NCBI GenBank assembly: GCA_902706235.1 | Contig: CACSJR010000002.1 | Location: forward strand, 1 to 64,000 | Direction of reading: 5' to 3' | Length of the DNA stretch: 64,000 nucleotides | Source: Citrobacter sp. 18056 | GTDB taxonomy: Bacteria; Pseudomonadota; Gammaproteobacteria; Enterobacterales; Enterobacteriaceae | Shown: piece after piece, positions 46,594 to 61,539 of the stretch | Layout of the letters: each line of letters starts with the position of its first letter | Position numbering within the stretch: position 1 is the first letter of the stretch | The notes under the pieces: generated by a model | Database searches by the model: none | The model's input: only the letters and a program-made list of their open reading frames with translations | Told to the model about the DNA's origin: nothing | Program-made: the position numbers and the translations under genes

Positions 46594-46711
46594 GGGGCTG
46601 GTTTACTTGCCATTTCGCCTCCCGGCAGTGCTCGAAATGCTCACGTACTTCGTGTACGCTCCGCTTTCTGCGCGCTGGCGGTAGACGAACTGACTGCGCC
46701 ACACACGCCCC
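46594..46711. repeat. ERIC-like imperfect palindrome between dnaN and recF
   Basis: A roughly 118-bp imperfect inverted repeat bounded by GGGGC (46594-46598) and GCCCC (46707-46711). The centre is CGTAC-TTCGT-GTACG (46644-46658) within GCTCACGTACTTCGTGTACG, which resembles the ERIC core (TCACTTACTTATGTAAGCTCC), but the arms do not align with ERIC as I know it. It may be an ERIC relative or another short palindromic repeat such as boxC. No open frame in it looks real. Confidence 0.65.
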
Positions 46712-46730
46712 TGGGCTAATGTACTGAGAT

Positions 46731-50247
<3,517 letters not shown>

Positions 50248-50296
50248 GTAAGGTGTTCCCGGTGGCGTTAACGTTTTCCGGGGCGACAAATTACGT

Positions 50297-50330
50297 AAGC
50301 CCGGTGAGCGCTAGCGCCACCGGGCTTTTT
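50297..50330 (+). terminator. Terminator of gyrB
   Basis: AAGCCCGGTG and CACCGGGCTT form a 10-bp stem around a further GCGC-TA-GCGC palindrome, followed by a T-run. The sequence is REP-like, so it may act both as terminator and mRNA stabiliser. Confidence 0.88.
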
Positions 50331-50450
50331 ATTGCCGCAAAAGAGGAATTCCCGCCTCGATCTCTATCCTCCTTTTACCCCGACTCTTTTGCTGTTTTTT
50401 GAGCTAAATCGCGTTAGCATGAGTAAGAACTCACTTATCTCGGGGATCCT

Positions 50451-51263
50451 ATGGCTATCAAACTCATTGCAATCGACATGGACGGAACATTGCTGCTTCC
50501 CGACCATACAATTTCTCCGGCGGTTAAACAGGCCATTGCGGCTGCGCGTGAGCGTGGCGTGAAGGTGGTGCTGTGTACCGGTCGCCCGTATGCAGGTGTT
50601 CATAACTACCTGAAAGAGCTGCACATGGAGCAGGAAGGTGATTACTGCATCACCTATAACGGCGCGCTGGTTCAGAAAGCCAGTGATGGCAGCACGGTGG
50701 CGCAAACGGCGCTGAGTTATGACGATTATCGCTACCTGGAACAACTTTCCCGCGATGTGGGTTCTCACTTCCACGCGCTCGACCGCAACACGCTGTACAC
50801 CGCGAACCGTGACATCAGCTACTACACGGTACATGAATCCTATGTCGCCACCATCCCACTGGTATTCTGTGAAGCGGAAAACATGGCGCGTGATATTCAG
50901 CTGCTGAAAGTGATGATGATCGACGAACCCGCCATTCTCGATAAAGCCATCGCCCGCATTCCGGCGGAAGTGAAAGAGAAGTACACCGTGCTGAAAAGCG
51001 CGCCGTACTTCCTCGAAATCCTCGATAAACGCGTCAATAAAGGCACTGGTGTGAAATCTCTGGCCGATGCGTTAGGCATCAAGCCGGAAGAGGTAATGAC
51101 TCTCGGCGATCAGGAAAATGACATCGCAATGATTGAATACGCCGGGATGGGCGTGGCAATGGAAAACGCCATTCCATCGGTGAAAGAAGTCGCCAACTTC
51201 GTGACTAAATCTAACCTGGAAGATGGCGTTGCCTACGCGATTGAGAAGTTTGTTCTGCAATGA
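50451..51263 (+). CDS. yidA: HAD-superfamily sugar phosphatase YidA
   Basis: A 270-residue Cof-type (IIB) HAD phosphatase. Motif I is DMDGTLLLPD (about 9-18), motif II CTGRPYAG, motif III Lys in the KGTGVKSLADALG region and motif IV GDQENDIAMIEYAG. E. coli YidA hydrolyses sugar phosphates such as alpha-glucose 1-phosphate in vitro. Length equals E. coli YidA. It stands alone between gyrB and yidR, without the yidB and dgo genes found around it in K-12. Confidence 0.96.
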   Translation: MAIKLIAIDMDGTLLLPDHTISPAVKQAIAAARERGVKVVLCTGRPYAGVHNYLKELHMEQEGDYCITYNGALVQKASDGSTVAQTALSYDDYRYLEQLSRDVGSHFHALDRNTLYTANRDISYYTVHESYVATIPLVFCEAENMARDIQLLKVMMIDEPAILDKAIARIPAEVKEKYTVLKSAPYFLEILDKRVNKGTGVKSLADALGIKPEEVMTLGDQENDIAMIEYAGMGVAMENAIPSVKEVANFVTKSNLEDGVAYAIEKFVLQ

Positions 51264-51284
51264 TGTAAACAAATAGACTTTGCT

Positions 51285-51317
51285 ATACCCTGATGTCACC
51301 AACGCGCATCAGGGTAT
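51285..51317 (+). promoter_or_regulatory. Inverted repeat covering the yidR ribosome binding site
   Basis: A perfect 11-bp inverted repeat ATACCCTGATG (51285-51295) / CATCAGGGTAT (51307-51317) with an 11-nt spacer. The right arm contains AGGG, the only Shine-Dalgarno of yidR, 7 nt before its ATG. It could hide the RBS in RNA, or be a protein operator if the transcript starts inside it (TATACC at 51284 may be a -10). Confidence 0.6.
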
Positions 51318-51321
51318 CTTC

Positions 51322-52545
51322 ATGAAACAAATCACCTTCACCTCCCGCCATCACCAGCTCACCAACACTCAAACCTGGACACCGGACAGCGAATGGCTGG
51401 TATTTGATGTACGTCCATCCGGCGCGTCGTTTAGCGGAGAAACCATTGAGCGCGTCAATATCCACAGCGGTGAAACCGACGTTATTTATACCGCCCCCGA
51501 TGGCGCGCATGTTGGCGTGGTAACGGTGCATCCGCAGGACGAACGTTATGTGTTTATTCATGGCCCGGAAAACCCTGATGATTCATGGCACTACGATTTC
51601 CATCACCGCCGTGGCGTGGTGACGTTTCAGAGCGAAACCCAAAATCTCGATGCGATGGATATTACCCCGCCGTTTACGCCGGGTGCGCTGCGCGGCGGAA
51701 GCCACGTCCACGTTTACAGCCCAAATGGCGAGCTGGTCAGCTTCACTTACAACGATCACGTTATGCATGAGCGCGATCCGGTTCTGGATTTGCGTAATGT
51801 TGGGGTTGCCGCGCCGTATGGGCCGGTCACGCCGCACGGCTTTCATCCGCGCGAATATGCCGGCAGTCATTGGTCGGTACTGATTAGCCACACCACGCCG
51901 ACGCCGCAGCCCGGTAGTGATGAAATTAATCGCGCTTATGAAGAGGGATGGGTGGGCAATACGCAGCTGGCTTTTATTGGCGACACGCTGTCGCTGAATG
52001 GTGAAAAGGTGCCAGAGCTGTTTATCGTCACACTGCCCACGGACGAAGCGGGCTGGAAGCTAGCGGGTGATGCGCCACTGTGTGGCACGGAAAATAGTCT
52101 GCCCGCGGCGCCTGCCGGAGTGGTTCAGCGTCGTCTGACGTTCACCCACGACCGCACATATCCCGGCCTGGTTAACGTGCCGCGTCACTGGGTGCGCTGT
52201 AATCCGCAGGGCAATAGCATTGCGTTTCTGATGCGAGATGATGAAGGCGTGGTGCAACTGTGGCTGATTGCGCCAGAAGGCAGTGGAATGCGGCAATTAA
52301 CGCAGTGCAGCGGAATTCAGTCGGCGTTTAACTGGCATCCGTCAGGCCAGGGCTTAGGATTTGTTCTGGAAGGCAGGATTGCGATGTGCGATGCCCAGAG
52401 CGGAGACATTCGCTTTTTGACGGCCGATCATGAAAATCCGCCGTCAGGCGATGCGGTGGTCTTTTCTCCGAACGGACGGGTGGTTGCCTGGATGCAGGAA
52501 ACCCACGGCTATCGTCAGCTATGGGTTACGCAAACAGGCTGCTGA
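51322..52545 (+). CDS. yidR: Beta-propeller protein YidR, function unknown
   Basis: A 407-residue soluble protein of the YidR/DUF3748 family; several WD40-like PD40 blades are suggested by TPDSEWLVFDVRPSGASF, CNPQGNSIAFLMRDDEG and SPNGRVVAWMQE. There is no signal peptide. The E. coli relative is a little longer (415 aa). The frame begins at 51280, but ATG 51322 gives the E. coli start MKQITFxxR. The C terminus is 1 nt from the convergent yidQ. Function is not known to me. Confidence 0.92.
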   Translation: MKQITFTSRHHQLTNTQTWTPDSEWLVFDVRPSGASFSGETIERVNIHSGETDVIYTAPDGAHVGVVTVHPQDERYVFIHGPENPDDSWHYDFHHRRGVVTFQSETQNLDAMDITPPFTPGALRGGSHVHVYSPNGELVSFTYNDHVMHERDPVLDLRNVGVAAPYGPVTPHGFHPREYAGSHWSVLISHTTPTPQPGSDEINRAYEEGWVGNTQLAFIGDTLSLNGEKVPELFIVTLPTDEAGWKLAGDAPLCGTENSLPAAPAGVVQRRLTFTHDRTYPGLVNVPRHWVRCNPQGNSIAFLMRDDEGVVQLWLIAPEGSGMRQLTQCSGIQSAFNWHPSGQGLGFVLEGRIAMCDAQSGDIRFLTADHENPPSGDAVVFSPNGRVVAWMQETHGYRQLWVTQTGC

Positions 52546-52546
52546 G

Positions 52547-52879
52547 TTACGGAGCGGGCATCGCCGCAGGCGGGATAACGGCGTTCATCGCCTGCGTTTG
52601 CTGCTCGCTCTTTTCAACCCGAGATCGGACAGAGTTATCTTTGCGGAACAAGTCCCACGGTATCAGCAGCGTATCGGCAACGGCGGTCAACGGCATATCA
52701 AGAGCGACCAGAGATTTGGTCCCCCAGCCTGTCGTTTCATCGCTAAGCATCTCCGCACTGGCACGCGTTCCAGGATACGTCCCTTCTTTGCCACCAGTGT
52801 GAGACATCACGCTGGAGCACCCTGCCAGAACCATCACCCCTGAGTAAAAAACAGGTATCAAAATTAAATTTTTCATCAT
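52547..52879 (-). CDS. yidQ: Small lipoprotein YidQ (DUF1375)
   Basis: A 110-residue predicted lipoprotein. The N-terminal signal ends in the lipobox VLAGC, with lipidated Cys at about residue 21; Ser follows, which favours the outer membrane. The conserved stretch SSVMSHTGGKEGTYPGTRAS and the DMPLTAVADTLLIPWDLFRK segment are typical of the DUF1375 family. Its role is unknown. It converges on yidR and is divergent from ibpA. Confidence 0.92.
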   Translation of the reverse strand: MMKNLILIPVFYSGVMVLAGCSSVMSHTGGKEGTYPGTRASAEMLSDETTGWGTKSLVALDMPLTAVADTLLIPWDLFRKDNSVRSRVEKSEQQTQAMNAVIPPAAMPAP

Positions 52880-53053
52880 GCGATATCATCATTGTCGGCA
52901 CGCGAAATGCCTCTCTATCGGGTTATAACGGCCCGCTGATAAAATAAATAGTCCGGAAACGGCGCTCTGTGGCGCTTGTCTCATTTTCCTTTCCAAAGCT
53001 GTACTCCAGTCTAAGCCTTACAGCCGAAAGTGCAAAAAAGTAAGACCGTTAGC

Positions 53054-53081
53054 CTTGATAAACGTTCAAAGGATCCCATTT
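53054..53081 (+). promoter_or_regulatory. Sigma-32 heat-shock promoter of ibpAB
   Basis: CTTGATA (53054-53060), a 14-bp spacer and CCCATTT (53075-53081) match the sigma-32 pattern (CTTGAAA...CCCATnT), giving a leader of about 100 nt. The rest of the 309-bp yidQ-ibpA gap should contain the yidQ promoter. Confidence 0.85.
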
Positions 53082-53089
53082 TAAGAGTG

Positions 53090-53188
53090 TGACCCGATAA
53101 CGAACATGCCTGAGGGGTGTTCGGGGCGCGTGACCTGTCCATTGTGGAAGGTCTGTAAATTCTCGCTGATTTCAGGAGCTTTTTTATT
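53090..53188 (+). promoter_or_regulatory. ROSE-like RNA thermometer in the ibpA leader
   Basis: The last hairpin pairs GCTGA (53165-53169) with TCAGGAGC (53172-53179), covering the AGGAG Shine-Dalgarno, as in the known ibpA ROSE thermometer that melts on heat shock. The upstream part (CCATTGTGGAAGG) gives additional stems. The 5' end is inferred from the sigma-32 promoter. Confidence 0.75.
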
Positions 53189-53602
53189 ATGCGTAACTTC
53201 GATCTTTCCCCGCTGTATCGTTCCGCGATTGGTTTTGACCGTCTTTTTAATCTGCTCGAAAACAACCAGAGCCAGAGCAACGGCGGATATCCTCCGTATA
53301 ACGTTGAATTAGTGGACGAAAATCATTATCGCATCGCCATTGCCGTCGCAGGTTTTGCAGAAAGCGAGCTAGATATTACCGCTCAGGACAATCTGCTGGT
53401 GGTGAAAGGCTCTCACCCTGACGAACAAAAAGAACGTTCTTATCTGTATCAGGGCATCGCCGAACGTAACTTCGAGCGCAAATTCCAGCTGGCAGAAAAT
53501 ATTCACGTAAAAGGTGCGAACCTGGTGAATGGCCTGCTGTATATCGATTTGGAACGCGTGGTGCCAGAAGCCAATAAACCACGCCGTATCGAAATTAATT
53601 AA
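53189..53602 (+). CDS. ibpA: Small heat-shock protein IbpA
   Basis: A 137-residue small heat-shock protein that coats aggregating proteins for later rescue by DnaK and ClpB. The alpha-crystallin domain spans about 35-125; the conserved C-terminal I-x-I motif is RRIEIN. Length equals E. coli IbpA. It is controlled by sigma-32 and a thermometer, and is followed by ibpB after 111 nt. Confidence 0.98.
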   Translation: MRNFDLSPLYRSAIGFDRLFNLLENNQSQSNGGYPPYNVELVDENHYRIAIAVAGFAESELDITAQDNLLVVKGSHPDEQKERSYLYQGIAERNFERKFQLAENIHVKGANLVNGLLYIDLERVVPEANKPRRIEIN

Positions 53603-53713
53603 TTCCGACGGGCGGGATACGCCGCCCAACAATAAACCCATGCTCGCCGTAAGGGAGCAACTGCGAGTCCAGAACTTGCAGGCACACACTCGCTTCTTAG
53701 AAGGAGAAATACC

Positions 53714-54142
53714 ATGCGTAATTACGATTTAACCCCAATGCTTCGTCAGTGGATTGGCTTCGACAAACTGGCCAATGCGATGCTTAATACTGGTGAAACT
53801 CAGGGTTTCCCGCCATATAACATCGAAAAGAGCGACGATAACCACTATCGCATTACACTGGCGCTGGCCGGGTTCCGTCAGGACGAATTAGATGTGCAGC
53901 TTGAGGGCACACGCCTGACGGTGAAAGGCACGCCGACAAAACCTGAAAAAGAGCCTTCTTACCTGCATCAGGGTCTGGTGACGCAAGCGTTCAATCTGAG
54001 CTTCACGCTGGCGGAACATATGGAAGTCACTGGCGCGACCTTCACCAACGGTCTGCTGCACATTGATTTGACCCGCAACGTGCCGGAAGAAATCGCCCCG
54101 CAGAGAATCGCTATCAGCGAACGCCCGGCGTTAAACAGCTAA
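53714..54142 (+). CDS. ibpB: Small heat-shock protein IbpB
   Basis: A 142-residue paralogue of IbpA with the same alpha-crystallin fold ([19 protein letters not shown] at about 36-54) and C-terminal QRIAISE I-x-I motif. It works as a mixed partner of IbpA. It is preceded by AAGGAG and, in E. coli, by its own thermometer in the ibpA-ibpB gap. A terminator follows at 54159. Confidence 0.98.
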   Translation: MRNYDLTPMLRQWIGFDKLANAMLNTGETQGFPPYNIEKSDDNHYRITLALAGFRQDELDVQLEGTRLTVKGTPTKPEKEPSYLHQGLVTQAFNLSFTLAEHMEVTGATFTNGLLHIDLTRNVPEEIAPQRIAISERPALNS

Positions 54143-54158
54143 TCGTCCATTGCCGCAG

Positions 54159-54183
54159 AAGCCCCGCCAGTCGGGGCTTTTTT
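54159..54183 (+). terminator. Terminator of ibpAB
   Basis: AAGCCCCG-CCAGT-CGGGGCTT with a T-run, 16 nt after the ibpB stop. Confidence 0.93.
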
Positions 54184-54262
54184 GTGCGCCACGATCCATA
54201 CAGCCCTCGCGATTTCTGCAAGAATCCCTTCAGTCAGTAATGTTATTCACAGGGAAAATACG

Positions 54263-55924
54263 ATGAGTGAGATAGCATTGACCGTCAGCGTGTTGGCGCT
54301 GGTGGCGGTTATAGGGCTGTGGATAGGCAATATCAAAATTCGCGGCGTTGGGTTTGGTATCGGTGGAGTGCTGTTCGGCGGCATTATCGTTGGCCATTTT
54401 GTCGAGCAGGCCGGCGTCACGCTCAGCAGCCCAATGCTGCACTTCATTCAGGAATTTGGCCTGATCCTGTTCGTCTACACCATCGGTATCCAGGTCGGTC
54501 CGGGTTTTTTCGCCTCGCTAAGGGTTTCCGGCCTGCGGCTTAATCTTTTCGCCATTCTCATTGTGCTGATTGGCGGTGTGGTCACGGCTTTACTGCACAA
54601 ACTGTTCGCCATTCCGCTGCCGGTGATGCTCGGTATTTTCTCCGGCGCTATCACCAACACGCCTGCGCTGGGGGCCGGACAGCAGATTTTGCGCGATCTT
54701 GGCGTGCCGTTCGACGTCGTCGACCAGATGGGAATGAGCTACGCGATGGCCTATCCGTTTGGGATTTGCGGCATTCTGTTGACCATGTGGCTGGTTCGTC
54801 TGTTCTTTCGTATCAACATCGAAAAGGAAGCGCAGCAGTTTGATTCCAGCGTCGGCAACGGCCACGCGAATCTGCACACCATCAATATCCGCGTCGAAAA
54901 CCCAAATCTCAACGCGCTGGCGATTCAGGACGTGCCAGTGCTCAATAGCGACAACATTATCTGTTCGCGGCTCAAGCGCGACGACATGCTAATGGTACCA
55001 GCGCCGGGCACCTTGATTCAGGTCGGCGATTTACTGCATCTGGTGGGCCAGCCTGCGGATTTGCACAATGCGCAGCTGGTGATCGGTAAAGAAGTGGAAA
55101 CCTCGCTTTCAACGCGCGGAACCGACCTCAAAGTGGAGCGCGTGGTCGTCACCAACGAGAAGGTTCTGGGGAAGAAAATCCGCGACCTTCACTTTAAACA
55201 GCGTTATGACGTCGTGATTTCGCGACTGAATCGTGCGGGCATCGAGCTGGTCGCCAGCAGTAATGCCAGCCTGCAGTTTGGCGACATTCTCAATCTGGTA
55301 GGGCGTCCGGCGTCGATTAACGCGGTGGCGGCCGAAGTCGGTAACGCTCAGCAAAAATTGCAGCAGGTGCAAATGCTGCCGGTATTTATTGGCATCGGGC
55401 TCGGGGTACTGCTCGGATCCGTACCGCTGTTTATTCCAGGGTTTCCGGTGGCGTTGAAGCTTGGTCTGGCGGGCGGGCCGCTGATTATGGCGCTGATCCT
55501 CGGGCGTATCGGCAGCATCGGCAAGCTGTACTGGTTTATGCCGCCGAGCGCTAACCTCGCGCTGCGTGAACTCGGCATTGTGCTGTTTCTGGCGGTAGTG
55601 GGGCTGAAATCTGGAGGGGATTTTGTGCGTACGCTCACCGAAGGCGACGGCCTGAGCTGGATTGCCTACGGCATCGTCATCACCGGTGTACCGCTGCTGA
55701 CGGTCGGCATTCTGGCGCGGCTGCTCGCTAAGATGAACTACCTGACGCTGTGTGGGATGCTCGCCGGGTCGATGACCGACCCCCCGGCGCTGGCCTTCGC
55801 CAACAATCTGCATGCCACCAGTGGCGCGGCGGCGCTGTCATACGCCACGGTGTATCCGCTGGTGATGTTCCTGCGCATCATCACCCCACAACTTCTGGCG
55901 GTGCTATTCTGGGGCATGGGTTAA
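54263..55924 (+). CDS. yidE: Putative transporter YidE (AspT/YidE antiporter family)
   Basis: A 553-residue membrane protein, E. coli length. Two YidE/YbjL membrane domains (about 1-180 and 375-553; [13 protein letters not shown] and [12 protein letters not shown] are matching signature segments) flank two cytoplasmic TrkA-C domains (about 195-360). Substrate is unknown. The frame starts at 54182 but ATG 54263 gives the E. coli start. The 3' end overlaps the convergent yidP gene by 21 bp. Confidence 0.94.
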   Translation: MSEIALTVSVLALVAVIGLWIGNIKIRGVGFGIGGVLFGGIIVGHFVEQAGVTLSSPMLHFIQEFGLILFVYTIGIQVGPGFFASLRVSGLRLNLFAILIVLIGGVVTALLHKLFAIPLPVMLGIFSGAITNTPALGAGQQILRDLGVPFDVVDQMGMSYAMAYPFGICGILLTMWLVRLFFRINIEKEAQQFDSSVGNGHANLHTINIRVENPNLNALAIQDVPVLNSDNIICSRLKRDDMLMVPAPGTLIQVGDLLHLVGQPADLHNAQLVIGKEVETSLSTRGTDLKVERVVVTNEKVLGKKIRDLHFKQRYDVVISRLNRAGIELVASSNASLQFGDILNLVGRPASINAVAAEVGNAQQKLQQVQMLPVFIGIGLGVLLGSVPLFIPGFPVALKLGLAGGPLIMALILGRIGSIGKLYWFMPPSANLALRELGIVLFLAVVGLKSGGDFVRTLTEGDGLSWIAYGIVITGVPLLTVGILARLLAKMNYLTLCGMLAGSMTDPPALAFANNLHATSGAAALSYATVYPLVMFLRIITPQLLAVLFWGMG

Positions 55925-56638
55925 CGGACTTTCCAGGTGGATGCGCCGCAGATGGTAATCCACCTGGTATTCGCTGGTATTTCTGAACATTACGGAATAA
56001 TTAAGATACTCGCCGCTATCACTGTAGGAAAGTGAGGTGATACGTAATAGCAGCGTCTGTTCCGGCACATTCAGCTGCTGTGCCAGCTGCTTATCAGCCA
56101 GCACCGGCGACAGGCTTTCATAGTTTCCGGTGATGGTTATCCCGCACTCATTCTCGATGTAATCAAACTTCGATCCCTCCAGATGAATAAGCGACAGATT
56201 ACGGAACAGCTTCACCGGCATATAACTGTCTTCCAGCATCAGCGGCTTGCCGTCGACGTAGCGCACGCGGCGTGAAAAATAGATACGCTCGTTTATCTGA
56301 ATGCGTAGCTGGCTGGCGATAGCGGGCGGAGCGGGCATCACTTCAAAAATGAGCACCTCGCTTCGGACCTCTTTTCCCTGCTGACGCAACACTTCCACCA
56401 GCCCGGTCAGATTGGTCGTTTCATGATAAACGTCCTTACGCGTCACGAAAGTGCCGCTGCCATGACGGCGCTCCACAAGCCTCCAGGTCACCAGCAAATC
56501 AATGGCTTTACGGATGGTCATGCGTGCCACCTCAAACTCATCTGCCAGTTTTTTCTCCGCGGGTAATGGGCTACCGATACTGAATTCGGAAGAGTTCAGG
56601 CGCAGGCGTAGTCTTTCCGCGATAGATTTGTAGATCAT
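55904..56638 (-). CDS. yidP: GntR/HutC-family regulator YidP
   Basis: A 244-residue HutC-type GntR regulator. The N-terminal winged helix spans about 5-70 ([17 protein letters not shown]); the C-terminal UTRA effector domain covers about 90-235 ([15 protein letters not shown]). It is similar in sequence to E. coli YidP. Its ATG overlaps the TGA of the upstream paralogue (ATGA), so the two are translated together. Probably it controls the divergent glvC-aglB genes. The last 21 bp overlap yidE. Confidence 0.92.
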   Translation of the reverse strand: MIYKSIAERLRLRLNSSEFSIGSPLPAEKKLADEFEVARMTIRKAIDLLVTWRLVERRHGSGTFVTRKDVYHETTNLTGLVEVLRQQGKEVRSEVLIFEVMPAPPAIASQLRIQINERIYFSRRVRYVDGKPLMLEDSYMPVKLFRNLSLIHLEGSKFDYIENECGITITGNYESLSPVLADKQLAQQLNVPEQTLLLRITSLSYSDSGEYLNYSVMFRNTSEYQVDYHLRRIHLESPLTHAPE

Positions 56639-57372
56639 CTGAAAACCTCTTTATCAACAAGATGTGTCGCGGAACGCGTCTGGATATAATGATCCAATCG
56701 ATATTCACTGGTATTACGATACATCACAGAATAATTCACAAACTCATTTTGCTTGCTATAGGTGAGAGAGGTGATGCAAAGAATAGGTGTGTTTTCTTTA
56801 ATGTTTAGCAGCATGGCAACCTCCGGCTCCACCAGAACTGGTGTCAGGCACTCATAATTCCCACTGATTTCAATGTGACATTCATTTTCAATATAGTGAA
56901 ATTTTGATCCTTCAAGGTGAGACACGGAAAGATTGCGGAATAAATGTGCAGGCATATAGCTGTCTTCAAGCATTAATGGCGTGTTGTTAACTGAGCGCAT
57001 TCTTCTTGAGTAAAAAACGGTATCACCCGGTGCTATTTCTAATTGTGCTGCGATAGCCGCTGTTGCGGGTTGGATTTGAAAAATAAGGACCTGGCTAATT
57101 ATCTTTCCACTGAATGCTTTCATCGCTTTAAAAAAACCGGCGAGATTTTTGGTATCCGGATAGACATTTTTATGAAGGATGAAGGTACCACAGCCACTTT
57201 TGCGAAATACGAGCCCCGCGTCGATTAACTGAACGATGGCTTTACGCATTGTCGTTCTTGCGACGCCGAATTCTTCGGCGAGTTTATTCTCACCGGGAAG
57301 GGCGCTTCCGACCGCATACTCACCCGTGCCTATGCGAATACGTAACGTATTCGCAATGGATTTGTAGATCAT
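56635..57372 (-). CDS. Second GntR/HutC-family regulator, YidP paralogue
   Basis: A 245-residue protein parallel to YidP over its whole length: same start (MIYKSIAxxLRxR), same winged helix (EFGVARTTMRKAIVQLI) and UTRA domain ([25 protein letters not shown]). It is clearly a tandem duplicate that has diverged, and is more AT-rich than YidP. It is the first gene of the regulator pair and divergent from glvC with a 269-bp gap. E. coli K-12 has only one yidP here as far as I recall. It may bind a different phosphorylated sugar or form mixed dimers. Confidence 0.88.
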   Translation of the reverse strand: MIYKSIANTLRIRIGTGEYAVGSALPGENKLAEEFGVARTTMRKAIVQLIDAGLVFRKSGCGTFILHKNVYPDTKNLAGFFKAMKAFSGKIISQVLIFQIQPATAAIAAQLEIAPGDTVFYSRRMRSVNNTPLMLEDSYMPAHLFRNLSVSHLEGSKFHYIENECHIEISGNYECLTPVLVEPEVAMLLNIKENTPILCITSLTYSKQNEFVNYSVMYRNTSEYRLDHYIQTRSATHLVDKEVFR

Positions 57373-57470
57373 AAATAGACCTCTTTTCTTGCCATGACAT
57401 GTTGCAATTACGTATTTATCTTTTTGTAAATATTGATTTTTTTTGTTTTTGTTGTTTGGGCCATTCTAAC

Positions 57471-57500
57471 CTGTATACAAAGAGGCTGAAAACTATACAA
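57471..57500. promoter_or_regulatory. Candidate GntR operator pair upstream of glvC
   Basis: CTGTATACAA (57471-57480) is near-palindromic around GTATAC, and AACTATACAA (57491-57500) repeats TATACAA exactly 20 bp later, two helical turns. HutC-type regulators bind sites of this kind. It lies in the middle of the divergent gap. Confidence 0.5.
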
Positions 57501-57517
57501 CTTTCATAAATTAAAAT

Positions 57518-57533
57518 CATGAGCATCATCACA
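57518..57533. promoter_or_regulatory. Candidate CRP site upstream of glvC
   Basis: CATGA-GCATCA-TCACA matches the CRP consensus in one half-site fully and in three of five bases of the other. It is about 110 bp before glvC; catabolite control of an alpha-glucoside PTS is expected. Confidence 0.45.
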
Positions 57534-57641
57534 AATAAAATTTTAAAAACAGAGTTTGTTTGTTTGAGTGCTTTATTGTCAACGCGTACTTTCTTTTTGA
57601 TGATTTATGGCGGGTTGATGATTAAAACATAAGGATTGAAA

Positions 57642-61455
<3,814 letters not shown>

Positions 61456-61539
61456 TTTATTTCGCCGGTGACCAATTATCAGCCCAACCCATAAAGGGGA
61501 TCATAACCCTGGCATAATAAAACGTTAAAGGGCTGTATG

